24,990 nt of DNA from Amoebophrya sp. AT5.2 (Eukaryota > Sar > Dinophyceae > Syndiniales > Amoebophryaceae), in contig RXOD01004268.1 of NCBI GenBank assembly GCA_005223375.1, positions 1-24,990 of the forward strand. Reading direction: 5' to 3'. The position numbers were made by a program, and so were the translations under genes. How positions within the stretch are numbered: position 1 is the stretch's first letter; every line of letters starts with the position of its first letter. Under the pieces are notes generated by a model that saw nothing but the letters and a program-made list of their open reading frames with translations, was not told the DNA's origin and did not search any database. This document shows positions 9,884-18,581 of this stretch, piece after piece.

Positions 9884-11548
9884 TCAGCCTTCTCCCAACA
9901 CTTGCTTTGCTTTTTTTCGCAGAACTTGGTACCCGTGTCTTTCTTTCCACTTTGCTGCCGCCGGCATGCGCACGTCCCGGATGAAGTCGCTCTCTAGGTT
10001 CCGCAGTCTCGGCGGCTTTCGCTGTGCGAAGAGTTTTTCCGGCCCCCCCACGTATGCGTTCTCTTGATTCCTAATACTGATCTCCGCCGCCGCGCGTTCT
10101 GGCGGTCTCGCCTCGAATTCCAGCATCAGTGGCCGCTTCGTGAGCTCCGCCACGATTTCCGGGTAGTCGAGCGTGTCGACGCGGGTGTGGTTCACTTTCA
10201 AAAGCCGGTGCCCGCGCTCGATGGCCGGCCGTGTTCCGGTCTGGCGCATCATCACATCACGGACGACGGGGAGCGTTTCCTCAAAGTCGAACACAAGGTC
10301 GCACTCCTTGAAAAAGAGGTGGGAGTAGCGCGGGTAAATCGGTAGCTCCTCCACGTCCTCGTGGCAAATGCCCTTCAGGCCGTGGACATGAAAGCTGTGG
10401 GTGGTCGTCGTAGTGTAGTTTTAAACTGTGTAGTGTCATTCTTTTCATAAGTAATTGCTGCCAAATTTCTTCTCCGTGAAGTTCACGACGTTTTTCCTAC
10501 CCGCCCGCTGCTATGCGTCAACAGTCTGCCTCTGCTCTCCAAACAATACTTTCTTAGGTGCATATCTTCTTCGAGTAGGAGCCTCTACTTTTATCTAAGT
10601 TAGTACAGTATTTTTACCCGACTTTTGCAGCTGGTACTGCTCTCATGTCCATGACGATGGGCACTTTTTCCCCTGTTTCCGGGTCTCGCACCAGCTCCGC
10701 CTCGGGATTCAGCGCTTTCGCCTCCGCCTCCTGCAGGTCGATTTTTGACCGCAGTCTCGCTTTGTCGAAAATTTCGTTCATGCCGTCCTCCGCATAGTCC
10801 TCCCACCGGCTGGTCATCGTTTCCGTCAAATTCCGCATCACTTTGTTTCGGTGTTCCAAGTCTTGGATCGAGGTTTCGGTGGATTTTAGTTTCGTCGCGA
10901 GCTCCTGCGACTTGTGGAGCATCTTTTTCTCCGCGAGGTGCTGCTGCAAAAAACGAAGCGATGGGTGTAGGGTTTCGTGGGCCTTCACCGCGCGCTGGGC
11001 GTCGTGCCGGGACGCAGGGCGGTCGTCCCCCTTGAGCATCCGCTGGTGCAGAAAATCGACCTCGGGCGGGATCGGCGCGCCGGTGGGGCGACCGCCGTGA
11101 AGAAAACCGACGATGGTGCCGGTCTGGAATTGTAATCAATGGGCGGGGCAGTTACAATTTGTTTGTGTTGAAAATGACAAGGCTTGCTGCAGCTGCCCGA
11201 CCGATGTCGATCACACGTCTAGGTCTACGTCTACCCTCTAGTACTGAGTCGAGTGGTATATGAAAAATTCCGATATGCCGATCAACATTGCGGCGGGTAC
11301 ACATCAACACCTGTTAAAAATGCGCAAGAGTGAAATACCCGCCCCGCTTCCCGTTCGCTCCGCGAAAACGAGGACATTTCGAAGCGGACGGTCGGGGGCA
11401 GCGCTTCTCTCTCGCTGCTTCCTTTCTTCGGCGGCGCGTGGGTCGGGGCCATCCGATTGAGCGGGCCGAGGTCGTAGGCCCACTCATCCTGGTAGATGCT
11501 CTTGTGGCGGTCATAGTAGTCCAAATAACGGCTCACGATGTGCTGCAT
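9884..11548 (-). CDS. PDZ-like domain protein of unknown function, three exons, 408 aa
   Basis: The exons are 11548-11339, 11123-10618 and 10394-9884. The introns are 11338-11124 (GTATT..TCCAG, 215 bp) and 10617-10395 (GTAAA..CACAG, 223 bp), and the phases join to an exact codon count. The start is the ATG of MQHIVSRYLDYY, with an in-frame stop 10 codons upstream. Residues 1-70 are acidic and aromatic, then basic. Residues 120-200 form a charged helix (LHKSQELATKLKST...). Residues 265-333 resemble a PDZ fold: a glycine-poor strand, then GHRLLKVNHTRVDTLDYPEI and LTKRPLMLEFE, like the 'G..L..VNG..V....' and final beta-strand of PDZ domains. The canonical GLGF carboxylate loop is not evident, so this may be a divergent PDZ. 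The C-terminus is basic. The partner and location are unknown. An AAG before the ATG could be an acceptor, so a 5' exon remains possible. Confidence 0.6.
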
Positions 11549-11824
11549 CTTGCCGACAAGCAAATGCAATACTTAACGTGGGTCCTCGTCGTGGAATCAA
11601 TGATCTTCTACTGGCGCTGCTCGACGACGCTGTTCTTCGCTAAATATCTTGCAGGAAAGATCAAGATCCGCGCTGCCGCGGCCGCCGGCGCTGTTAGACT
11701 AGTAACTGTGTCGCGTAGTGCTAGTTCATCGGGTCGCGGTCGCAGGGAGAACGAGAGGACCGGAATGGGAACGAATAAAGGGACCGATCATGTTCGTTGT
11801 TTGCTATACTGCTGACTGTACTTC

Positions 11825-12440
11825 TCAGTGCACTTCGTCAACCGTCGTGGTCTGAATCAAGGCCTCGATTGATTCAACTTTTGCGTCGTCCTGCTCGTCG
11901 TCTTGCTCTTGTTCTTGTTGCTGAGGCTGATTTACATCTAGGGCGCGCTGCGATGCTCCTGTGCCGAGGTCCAGCACCCCCCAGCCGCGGTGCTCATGCG
12001 CTGAGGTCCACCCCCCTCCGATTGCGCCTCCGCTCAGCTCCTCTGGCCTCCGACCCGGAGCGTCAGCAGGAACCAGGACTGAAAATTGTCGTCAGCATTG
12101 CCATACGCACGGCGCCGGGCGTCGATACTTTACAACTACCGGTTAGCGGCTCTTTAACTTTACTTAGTCAATGGACGCGGACGCGCCGCGGGTGCGCAGT
12201 AAAATTACTGAATTTTTCGAAGCTGCTATCAAATCGAGTCATCGATGGGGGGACAAACGAACAAGATTGCTGTTTCCACAAGTTCTTGTCATACCATGCT
12301 TGCAGAATTGTAATCCTTATCATCTTGCCATCTTGCCTGCTAGCTAGAAAATGCTTACGCTGGGCTGACTGAGACTGATGCCGATGGCGATGTGGCGTTC
12401 CTAAAATTTGTCGAAGAACTCTTCCGCTTTCATCTCTCAT
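11825..12440 (-). CDS. Small unrecognised protein with Gln/Asp/Glu-rich tail, two exons, 111 aa
   Basis: The terminal exon is 12078-11825. It has no Met and starts after a strong TTTTCAG acceptor. Its frame reads like protein, including EHRGWGVLDLGTGASQRALD, then a QPQQQEQEQDDEQDD run and a TTTVDEVH end. A phase-1 donor (CCCAGC|GTAAGC) 280 bp upstream closes an exon 12440-12359 whose ATG opens MRDESGRVLRQILGTPHRH. Joined, this gives 111 aa. The first exon is less certain than the second, because its frame is open for about 14 codons before the ATG, so another exon may precede. No family is recognised; the acidic tail suggests a soluble protein. The 276 bp between its stop and the PDZ-like gene hold nothing I can support. 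Confidence 0.4.
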
Positions 12441-12589
12441 CCAGCTCGATGCACCAGACGTCGACACGGAGCCATGGGCCCTTTAGTTTCGTGAACATTC
12501 ATGATGTACGGAAAAACAGAAAGTCTCCGAGAAAGGATCGCAGCAACCAAGTGCAACCGCAACGGTTTTGGCCACGAGTCACGCAGCAA

Positions 12590-12708
12590 TTATTTCTTCC
12601 GGCGCTTCCGCATTCCGAACGGATTCCCGTTTCTTGGTGCAATTTCTTGCACCGCCTTGTCGACTGTACTCGCGTAAAGTTCGCAACAGAAATATTTTTT
12701 ACTCCACA
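12590..12708 (-). CDS. Candidate orphan terminal exon with basic C-terminus
   Basis: After a well-formed acceptor (CTCATCTCCCACCGCAG) a phase-1 frame encodes 38 residues, with STVDKAVQEIAPRNGNPFG followed by MRKRRKK and TAA. It looks like a true C-terminus. The upstream exon is unresolved. A minus-strand frame from an ATG at 12953 (reading GWAIGPSDSVSDIQF, faintly WD-repeat-like) is the best candidate, but I find no donor with clearly matching phase. Only about 370 bp separate this exon from the stop of the sterol desaturase-like gene, so it is either a very short gene, a remnant, or an alternative 3' exon of that gene. Confidence 0.3.
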
Positions 12709-13032
12709 CTGCGGTGGGAGATGAGTGAATGAATGAGTTGTAAACGGTCACGCTCCACCCTCTCAGCAATCAGTCTGCACTATCAGGGGCAGTTGACGAG
12801 AGAAAAATGTCGCGCTAGTAGTAGTTGTAGTATCCCAGCCCCAACGCGCACCAGCGGGCAAAACTGGATGTCGCTCACGGAGTCGGAGGGGCCGATGGCC
12901 CACCCCTGTATTTTTTCCCTGCTCGATAAAATGAAAACCGACTTTAAATTCATTGATCCGTCGCCGTCGGCCCTTGCTTGTCGCACCCCGTGCGTGCTGG
13001 AGCTCGGCACGTGGCAGCTGCACAAATTTTTT

Positions 13033-13067
13033 TTTTTTGAAGATTTGCCATTTTTTGAAGATTTGCC
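13033..13067. repeat. 18-bp tandem duplication
   Basis: Two copies of TTTTTTGAAGATTTGCC (period 18) lie just downstream of the sterol desaturase-like stop codon, in its 3' flank. This is probably a replication-slippage product. Confidence 0.7.
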
Positions 13068-13079
13068 TTGCTCTCTGCA

Positions 13080-14762
13080 TCAGCTGGATACTGGTGTTTC
13101 GTCAGCGGCTTCCTCGTCAGAATCCGATGCTTTTGTGCTCTCTGGAGGGCTCTTGTTCTTCGTCTTCCGGACCTGTGTGCCAACCGTTGACGTAGTAACC
13201 GTTGAAGTAGTCGTGGTTTCATCCTGTTCGTGTTCGACCGCCGTTCCTATTGCCTTTTCCTCCAGCTTCGGTGGTGCTTGTGTGGATGTCGTCGTCGCGC
13301 TCGTGGTCGTGTCTGCGGGTTTTGGATTTGGATTTAGTTTTGCTACCGGCGTCGGGTGGAGCGTGGTGCCGTGCAGCCAATCCAGGTAGCCAATGTTTCC
13401 GTAGTTTCCCGAGAACTTCTCGTGGTGGAGGTCGTGAAATTCTGGTTGGTGGTCCCATCCTTTCGCCCACGGCCACTTGAACCCGCAGTGGTGCGTTTGC
13501 GTACCCAGCACCGCAAACATCGACCACGCGATGAACACGTAAATGTGGCTGTTCAAAAGCAGCGGGCCCACCCCGAGCGGAATAAAATCACTTACAACCA
13601 GCTCCACCGGGTGGCAATAGATGGCCGCAAACGCGTTCGGCGCAGTGAACTCGTGGTGCACTTTGTGAATATCTGGTGAGGTGTTTTCAATGGAGGAAAT
13701 CAATCTGCCGCGATGGAGGAAATCAATGATTTATTTCAGAATCCGCACAATAACAGAAACAAATCTATCACTCGTGGTTCAGCTGCAGTGTCAGTTTCAG
13801 GCAGACAGTGCGAAAGTAGAAAAAAGTGGAAGTTATCCGCTAGGACAGGAATTATTCAACCGGAAACATGATCAGCGCGAGGAACTAAAAGTACTTTTGT
13901 AGAGCCATTTGTTCGCGTGGAAGAGCCAGTGTCCGTAGAAGAACAGGGTTTCGTTCACGACGAAGATGCTTATGGCCGTGTGTATCGTTCTCGCCATGTA
14001 GCTCGGGAGTGTCGGCGTGATGCTGAGGCCGAGCGGGGTTTTCAGCTGCAGCGTTAAAAACAGCCCCCCAATCACGAACGGCAACATGATGAACGTGTTG
14101 ATCGCGATGTTCTTCACCAGCTTTCTTATCTTCTCCGGCGTCAACCTGTTCCTCGCCTGGATACGGTGGCTCTGCAAAACCTGTACCAATACATTTAAGT
14201 ACGTTAACATTTATCATTTGCAGAAAAGGACGAGTGGCGAGCAGGTGGCGTTCAGCCAGTAGATGACGGCGACCATGTTGAGAGGCACGAACAAAAACAA
14301 ACTCATCTGTGCAGCTGGTGCAACAACCAAGTTCTAAAAATTTAAATTTTGAAATTAAGTAAAAATTCTTCTTGGCACCTCTGGCTGCGTCCAGTCTAGC
14401 GCCAGTAGTACTCCGCCGTTCACCCAGTAGAGGATGGCGACCATAAGGGGCACGCACAGGAGGTAGAATCTGGCTATCCCGTCCGTGCTGTCGAGCTCCC
14501 AGAAGTCGTAGAACGTGCGCCACTGTTCGTTACTTATCGACGACACGAAATAGGCGATCGGGACGCAGAGCGGACTCGGCTGGCTCGCGCCGACCAGCAT
14601 GCCGAAATGCAACGCCCACCAGCCCCAGTGGTTCTTGTGCTCGCAGCTGTCGATGTAGTTCGAGAGCGAGGCGTTCGCCTCGAGCAGGAAGGTCGAGACG
14701 GACGCCATGATCTTCGCGGCCGGGTCGACGACGTCTTCTGGCAGCAGGAGTTCTGTCGCCAC
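13080..14762 (-). CDS. Sterol desaturase / fatty-acid hydroxylase superfamily membrane enzyme, at least three exons
   Basis: The exons are 14762-14379 (5' end uncertain), 14180-13895 and 13672-13080. The introns are 14378-14181 (198 bp) and 13894-13673 (222 bp). The family is the non-haem di-iron membrane oxidases (ERG25/ERG3-like C4-methyl or C5 sterol oxidation, or lipid hydroxylation) of the ER. Numbering from the GTG at 14762, the His clusters are HWLFH (212-216), HKVHH (226-230) and HDLHH (303-307), with HQPEF before the last. These are the iron ligands expected. The second intron falls between LYK and IHKVHHEFTAP and reconstitutes the block exactly. Hydrophobic segments precede and separate the clusters. 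There is no in-frame ATG until 14708, which would give 402 aa, so a 5' exon is likely. Unlike typical members, about 88 residues of Thr/Ser/Glu-rich low complexity follow the catalytic core. The substrate cannot be told from sequence. Confidence 0.8.
13690..13727. repeat. Direct repeat of 15 bp inside an intron
   Basis: ATGGAGGAAATCAAT occurs at 13690-13704 and 13713-13727 (period 23), near the acceptor of the second intron of the sterol desaturase-like gene. Confidence 0.7.
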
Positions 14763-14958
14763 GTGTAGTTCTTTCGAAGGTCGTGGTGTCTTGCTGACGT
14801 CGTTCTCCTACTTGGCTAGGACAAGAGGCTCGTCGTGAAGAGTATTCGCCGCAGCTGAACCAGACATCATTGCAAGAATGCGCGCAAGTGAGTACCCATA
14901 TACGTAGGGCAGCAAGTGCAAGCCTTCAAAAGGTCGTGGTGTAAGATAGCTCGTCCAA

Positions 14959-15084
14959 ATGAATCCAACAAACAAACTGACAAGACTTGCAGCACGTTGC
15001 TATCCAATGGATGCGTATGAGCAAGTGCAAGCTGTAGCTGAACTAGGACGACTAAAAAAACGAGCCAGAGCTATTGGATTGTGA
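14959..15084 (+). CDS. Candidate small ORF, 41 aa
   Basis: The frame ATG..TGA encodes a basic peptide that includes NPTNKLTRLAARCY and LGRLKKRARAIGL. An in-frame TAG lies three codons upstream. Codons favour A/T third positions (GTA, GCT, CTA, AAA), unlike the G/C-ending codons of the surrounding genes. That points either to chance or to a different origin. It is on the strand opposite to its neighbours and could lie inside an intron of the sterol desaturase-like gene. Confidence 0.2.
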   Translation: MNPTNKLTRLAARCYPMDAYEQVQAVAELGRLKKRARAIGL

Positions 15085-15260
15085 TGTTGAGGAGGTAAAA
15101 TTAGCTATGGGTATCTATGGGAACGTGCGAGCAGGGGAGCGACGTGAGCAGGGGGCCCTGCGGAGTGTATGTTTGTTGATGAAAGTTCGTCGAGATGAAA
15201 CTCTTGGATTTTGATGCGGTGGATGACATTCTCGGTTCTTGCGCTTCGAAATTTTCTTAC

Positions 15261-15344
15261 ATCGAAGATGGCGTCGACGCTACCGATTTTACCGAAAAGT
15301 GATCTCCCCTGTGTTCCCTCTACGGACCGAAGCATGAGCCTCAT
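15261..15344 (-). CDS. Candidate first exon of the sterol desaturase-like gene
   Basis: The minus strand opens with ATG (MRLMLRSVEGTQG..) and reaches a good donor, TTCGAT|GTAAGAAAA, in phase 0. A phase-0 acceptor (CCAAGTAG) at 14808 would join it to the open frame of the sterol desaturase-like gene and give a 463-aa protein. The intron would be 453 bp. It fits, but nothing in the 28 residues is recognisable, so this is only one possible model. Confidence 0.25.
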
Positions 15345-16001
15345 GAGTGCACCAGAACGCACTTGTTACACTTCCATGATACATTACTACACCGACTGAA
15401 ACATCATCATGAACAGGATCGACATTGCAAATGCAATGAATGGATTGGAATTAGCAGACATCAGTGACATTTTTTTTTTCTTGGCTCCGCTTCGACACGT
15501 CAAGGCGTCGTGTCACTGCCAAGGTGTGAAGCTTAAGAAAGCCTGGCTCAGCAAAGAAATGTTTATTGATTCATTTCTTTGTTCGAATTGTTCGACCACG
15601 CCATGGATGAGTCGAATTGTCCAAGTTGAGTTGTATAGCGTAAAGGAGAAAAACAAAAAGTGATGATCGTGTCGTGGTCGTGCCAGAGCGCATGCCATGT
15701 ATGAATGTTGTCCAAGAAGTTCAATTGTACATGTAGTACGATGCAGCACTTGCACTCAGTCGATGTTGATACGTTAAATGTTGGACATGAAGTGCCTAAG
15801 AAGTAGTACGTACTAAATTGTGAAGCCAAGAGATCCTTTTTGCAGCTGAGTTGTAGTTAATTATGCTATATTAATTTAAATTATGCATATGCAAAAAATA
15901 CTAGGACTCAGAATGTCACTGTCACTCCGGCCACTCGCCGGACGACCGCTTTTTTCAATTTCAACAGGAGGAGCCTGTGGCTTTCTACTCACTGCCACAG
16001 C

Positions 16002-17119
16002 CTACAGCATTGGCGATTCCGCTCTTTCGCCAGCTTGTTCATCTCCGTGTCGTGCATGTCCAATACCCCCCGCGCTCCGGCTCAGTAAATTGAATTTGTT
16101 GACTCTCGTCCCCACGGCCAGCGGAACAAGCGGCGCAGGCGCCAAGTTGCTCGAGTCCGCTGGTGGCACTACGATAGCATCCGCGGATAGTTGTTCACGG
16201 ATAAGCTGCAGCTCGATTGTCTGATCCTCCGCCTTGGATGTGGTCCATGAGTTTTTGCTTCGGTTCGGAGTTTTTCCCTTCGCCAACAGCATCGTCGCCG
16301 CGTGGTTACCGGTTGATGATAGGATGTTTGACGAAGATGCTGCCGCCAACAGCTGCCCGAGGCTATGTGATTGTGAGTTGTTTTTGTTCGAAGATGTTGA
16401 CGCAGCTGACACGACGCCGCTGCCCTGTGGCAAGAACGACGAATGCAGCAGCACGATGTTCTCAATGCTTGACTTCTGTGGCTCGCCGGTCGTCCCGCTC
16501 ACTGTCGCTTTCTCGGCTTGGCGCGGTCTTGGTGATTTGGTCCGCTTGGGTGGGCCCGCGGCGGCCTGCGCGCTGCCTCCGATTGCACCAGCAGAGCTTG
16601 CTGCGTTCGGCAGGAATTGCGCTTGGGGGTTCACCTCTACCCCCTCGGGCCTCAGAAGAAACAACGGTGAAGGGCTTCGAGACGGCTGCTGTTCGGCCAT
16701 CAACGTTCTTGTTCCCGATGCCCCTTTGTGAAGCTGATTTGAACTTCCCCCGGGATGAAGTGGCGCGTCCGGCGGTCTGATGCCGCTTGAAGGCAGTCCT
16801 GAAGCTCCTTGCGGTGGCCTTCCGGGCGACACGCTTTTTTTGTGGGGCAGACTCTGGGTGATTGCCACGAATTTAGTTTCTTCCACCTTCGGCTCCACGC
16901 TGAACAGGTACGAGTGTTCGCCCGGCCGCACTACCCCCGGACGCAGCAAGTACTCCCGGTTCTTGTTTCGTTTGTGCGGCAGCGCCGGACTCAACGAGCG
17001 GCGAAAGAAGCTGCTCTGCGAGAACTTCGCTTTCGGCGACGCGGTCGACGAGGACGAGGAGGAGGATTTCCTTAGTAGCAAGCCACGGTCCCGGTCCCCC
17101 GCGCCGGCACCCTCGCGCT
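16002..17119 (-). CDS. Ser/Pro/Ala-rich unrecognised protein, 5' end unresolved
   Basis: The frame is open for more than 370 codons. It is Ser-, Pro- and Ala-rich, with better ordered patches: NREYLLRPGVVRPGEHSYLF, then VEPKVEETKFVAITQSLPH, and near the end TIELQLIREQLSADAIVVPP. Codons mostly end in G or C, as in the other genes. No ATG opens it. The first in-frame ATG is at 16700 (MAEQQPSRSPSPLF, 232 aa), but the protein-like stretch before that argues for a 5' exon. A good acceptor, TTCTTCGCAG, lies just before 17119. No domain is recognised; it is probably a disordered regulatory or cytoskeletal protein. It overlaps the plus-strand RS-like gene in antisense by up to 340 bp. Any 5' exon would lie within or beyond that gene. 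Confidence 0.55.
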
Positions 17120-17604
17120 CTGCGAAGAATCATCAAGAGAAGAAGCGCGGCAAGAACAAAAAAAAGCGCAGTTCTGGGCGGCGCAGCGAGCCCGATTCGG
17201 ACGAGTTCGCGTCTTTTTCGGACGAGAACGACAAGGAGATGCGGAACGCGGGGAACAAAAAGCCCACGCATAAATCTGCGAAGACGACGTCGAGAAAACG
17301 CGGGTCGTCATCCGAGGAGGATCGCAAAAAGAAAAGGGTGGGGAAAACAAGCGGCCGCAAAAGATCGTCTTCGAGAGGTGGGGGCTCCTCATCTAGAAGA
17401 AGGTCTGCGTCGCCGCGCGACCGAAGGGCGGTGGTCCCGAAGAGAGAAGACTCCGAAGAGCGGCGGCAGCGACTCAGGGAGCAATTGGAGAAGAAGCGGG
17501 CGGAGAGACACGCGAAGCAATCGCCGGTCGCAGCGGAGAAGTCGACCGGAAGGCGAGATCGTGGGAGAAGCGAATCAGAGCATATGTCGTCGTCCGAAGA
17601 CTGA
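16780..17604 (+). CDS. RS-like Lys/Arg/Ser/Glu-rich protein, 274 aa
   Basis: This is a single open frame with an ATG soon after an in-frame TGA. From about residue 88 it is strongly biased: an acidic DEDEEED patch, then RSRSPAPAPSRS, Lys/Arg clusters (KKRGKNKKKRSSGRR), further SR/SP pairs (SRRRSASPRDRR) and a charged helix ERRQRLREQLEKKRAERHAK. This is the makeup of nuclear speckle or splicing-associated RS proteins, with many potential nuclear localisation signals. A role in RNA processing is inference, and no RRM or other fold is seen. Residues 1-85 are the antisense of the Ser/Pro-rich gene and look less like protein, so the true start may be internal or provided by another exon. The stop lies 29 bp from the stop of the convergent small gene. 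Confidence 0.6.
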   Translation: MPLEGSPEAPCGGLPGDTLFLWGRLWVIATNLVSSTFGSTLNRYECSPGRTTPGRSKYSRFLFRLCGSAGLNERRKKLLCENFAFGDAVDEDEEEDFLSSKPRSRSPAPAPSRSAKNHQEKKRGKNKKKRSSGRRSEPDSDEFASFSDENDKEMRNAGNKKPTHKSAKTTSRKRGSSSEEDRKKKRVGKTSGRKRSSSRGGGSSSRRRSASPRDRRAVVPKREDSEERRQRLREQLEKKRAERHAKQSPVAAEKSTGRRDRGRSESEHMSSSED

Positions 17605-17632
17605 ACCTACTTACACGAGAAGAGCATTTCCG

Positions 17633-17944
17633 TTATGCTGTTTCTGCGATCTTCTTCAGGGTTTCATAGACTTTGTTTCGCGTGGGCGTGGGCGTGCTGC
17701 GGCCTGATTCATCCACGTTCGGAAATTTGCGCTCATTCTTACCGGCAACGAACCGTAAGCGAATAAAAGCGAATGGAAATATAAAAAAACGGTTGTAAAG
17801 TAAAGTTGAAACAACTACCAGCTTGGCGACACGGACACCTAATATATAAAAAAAGATGCAAAATACTACCTCCCGGGCGCGCTTGAATGATCGCCACGAC
17901 GTGGTCAAGACAGAGTCTGGTTGGCTGGTGCTCGAAGACATCAT
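17633..17944 (-). CDS. Small unrecognised protein, 59 aa if spliced or 103 aa if not
   Basis: The frame is open through the whole interval. Its ends are protein-like and hydrophilic: MMSSSTSQPDSVLTTSWRSF then KRARE at the start, and ERKFPNVDESGRSTPTPTRN to KKIAETA at the end. The middle 132 bp (17869-17738) are AT-rich, begin GTAGTATTTT and end GTAAG. They would encode a hydrophobic stretch with many Phe, Val and Ile. Removing them as an intron keeps the frame and yields 59 aa; leaving them in gives a 103-aa protein with a possible membrane segment. I favour splicing because of the composition break. It converges with the RS-like gene and diverges from the NDNF-like gene. No family is recognised. 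Confidence 0.45.
   Translation of the reverse strand: MMSSSTSQPDSVLTTSWRSFKRAREVVFCIFFYILGVRVAKLVVVSTLLYNRFFIFPFAFIRLRFVAGKNERKFPNVDESGRSTPTPTRNKVYETLKKIAETA
17738..17759. repeat. Inverted repeat over a putative splice acceptor
   Basis: On the minus strand CTTACGG is followed after a short loop by CCGGTAAG, so CTTAC/GTAAG plus GG/CC can pair. The last G of GTAAG is the putative acceptor of the small gene's intron. Confidence 0.5.
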
Positions 17945-18581
17945 GCGATGTCTCAACGTGAGTAGGCACGTATGGCTTCAGAGCGAAGAGAGGAGCAATG
18001 AGTCAACAGCAGAAATAGCCCCCGTGTGATGAAAACAAGCACACAGCCTATCCGTTTGAGTGGAGAGACAGAGCGACGAGCAGATACATTCGGTATTTCT
18101 TGGTCCTGGCTTATCTACTGAGTGTGTCTTGTTTGAGTTTGAATCATGCGCATCCGCATGCAGCATAAACAATGAATACTGTAGCAATGAATTATGCCGT
18201 TCCCTTTTATTTTCCTCGTCGCGGATGCTCACAGATGTGTCCGTGTCTACCTCGGAATAGATTGTGTCACCCGCCCTCGCATAGCATCGGTCTCAAAGGT
18301 ATCCCGCATTAATAACTAGGAAGAAAAATAAAGATAAAGAAGCAGATGCAGAAGTCATCACGAACAAAGACAAGGAGCACAATTATTCTAGATGACTGAC
18401 ACACTTGGCGTTGGCACTATTGCTTGCCTAGTAGTCACCCCCTTCTTCAGTAGAAGCAAGTAGACCGCGACAGAGCTCCAGACACAGTTGTTGAATATCT
18501 TATTCTTTTCAATCGTTTAGCTTTAGTCGTAGTTTGGTGCAAGCTGCGAGAGCAAGACTGACTAGCGCGTAGCGCCGAAAG
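17945..18581. other. Divergent intergenic region at the strand switch
   Basis: Genes to the left are mostly on the minus strand and all supported genes to the right are on the plus strand. This 637-bp gap should therefore hold divergent promoters. I see no clear TATA, no protein-like frame and no RNA gene. An upstream exon of the small minus-strand gene could lie here. Confidence 0.4.

Larger units (their letters stand above)
14763..16001. other. Unresolved region 5' of the sterol desaturase-like gene
   Basis: This 1.24-kb stretch probably holds the missing 5' exon of the sterol desaturase-like gene, then AT-rich sequence. It contains two 13-mer direct repeats: AAGGTCGTGGTGT near 14777 and 14931, and AGCAAGTGCAAGC near 14908 and 15019. 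It also contains several short protein-like frames on both strands. From 15363 to 15880 I see only AT-rich sequence and weak frames. Confidence 0.35.

Noticed and set aside
12733..13389. 218-codon plus-strand open frame
   Set aside because: Its right half is antisense to the tail of the sterol desaturase-like gene and runs through a poly-T tandem duplication. The left half is faintly protein-like but has no recognisable content.
14808..14825. 18-nt intron GTAGG..GTCAG or 15-nt intron in the sterol desaturase-like gene
   Set aside because: It restores the frame to an upstream ATG but is far shorter than any other intron here (116-473 bp). I kept it only as one explanation in a finding.
15195..15302. 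35-codon plus-strand frame that reads like protein
   Set aside because: It is antisense to a longer minus-strand frame with a good GTAAG donor, and a third frame on the same strand is equally protein-like, so this is probably chance.
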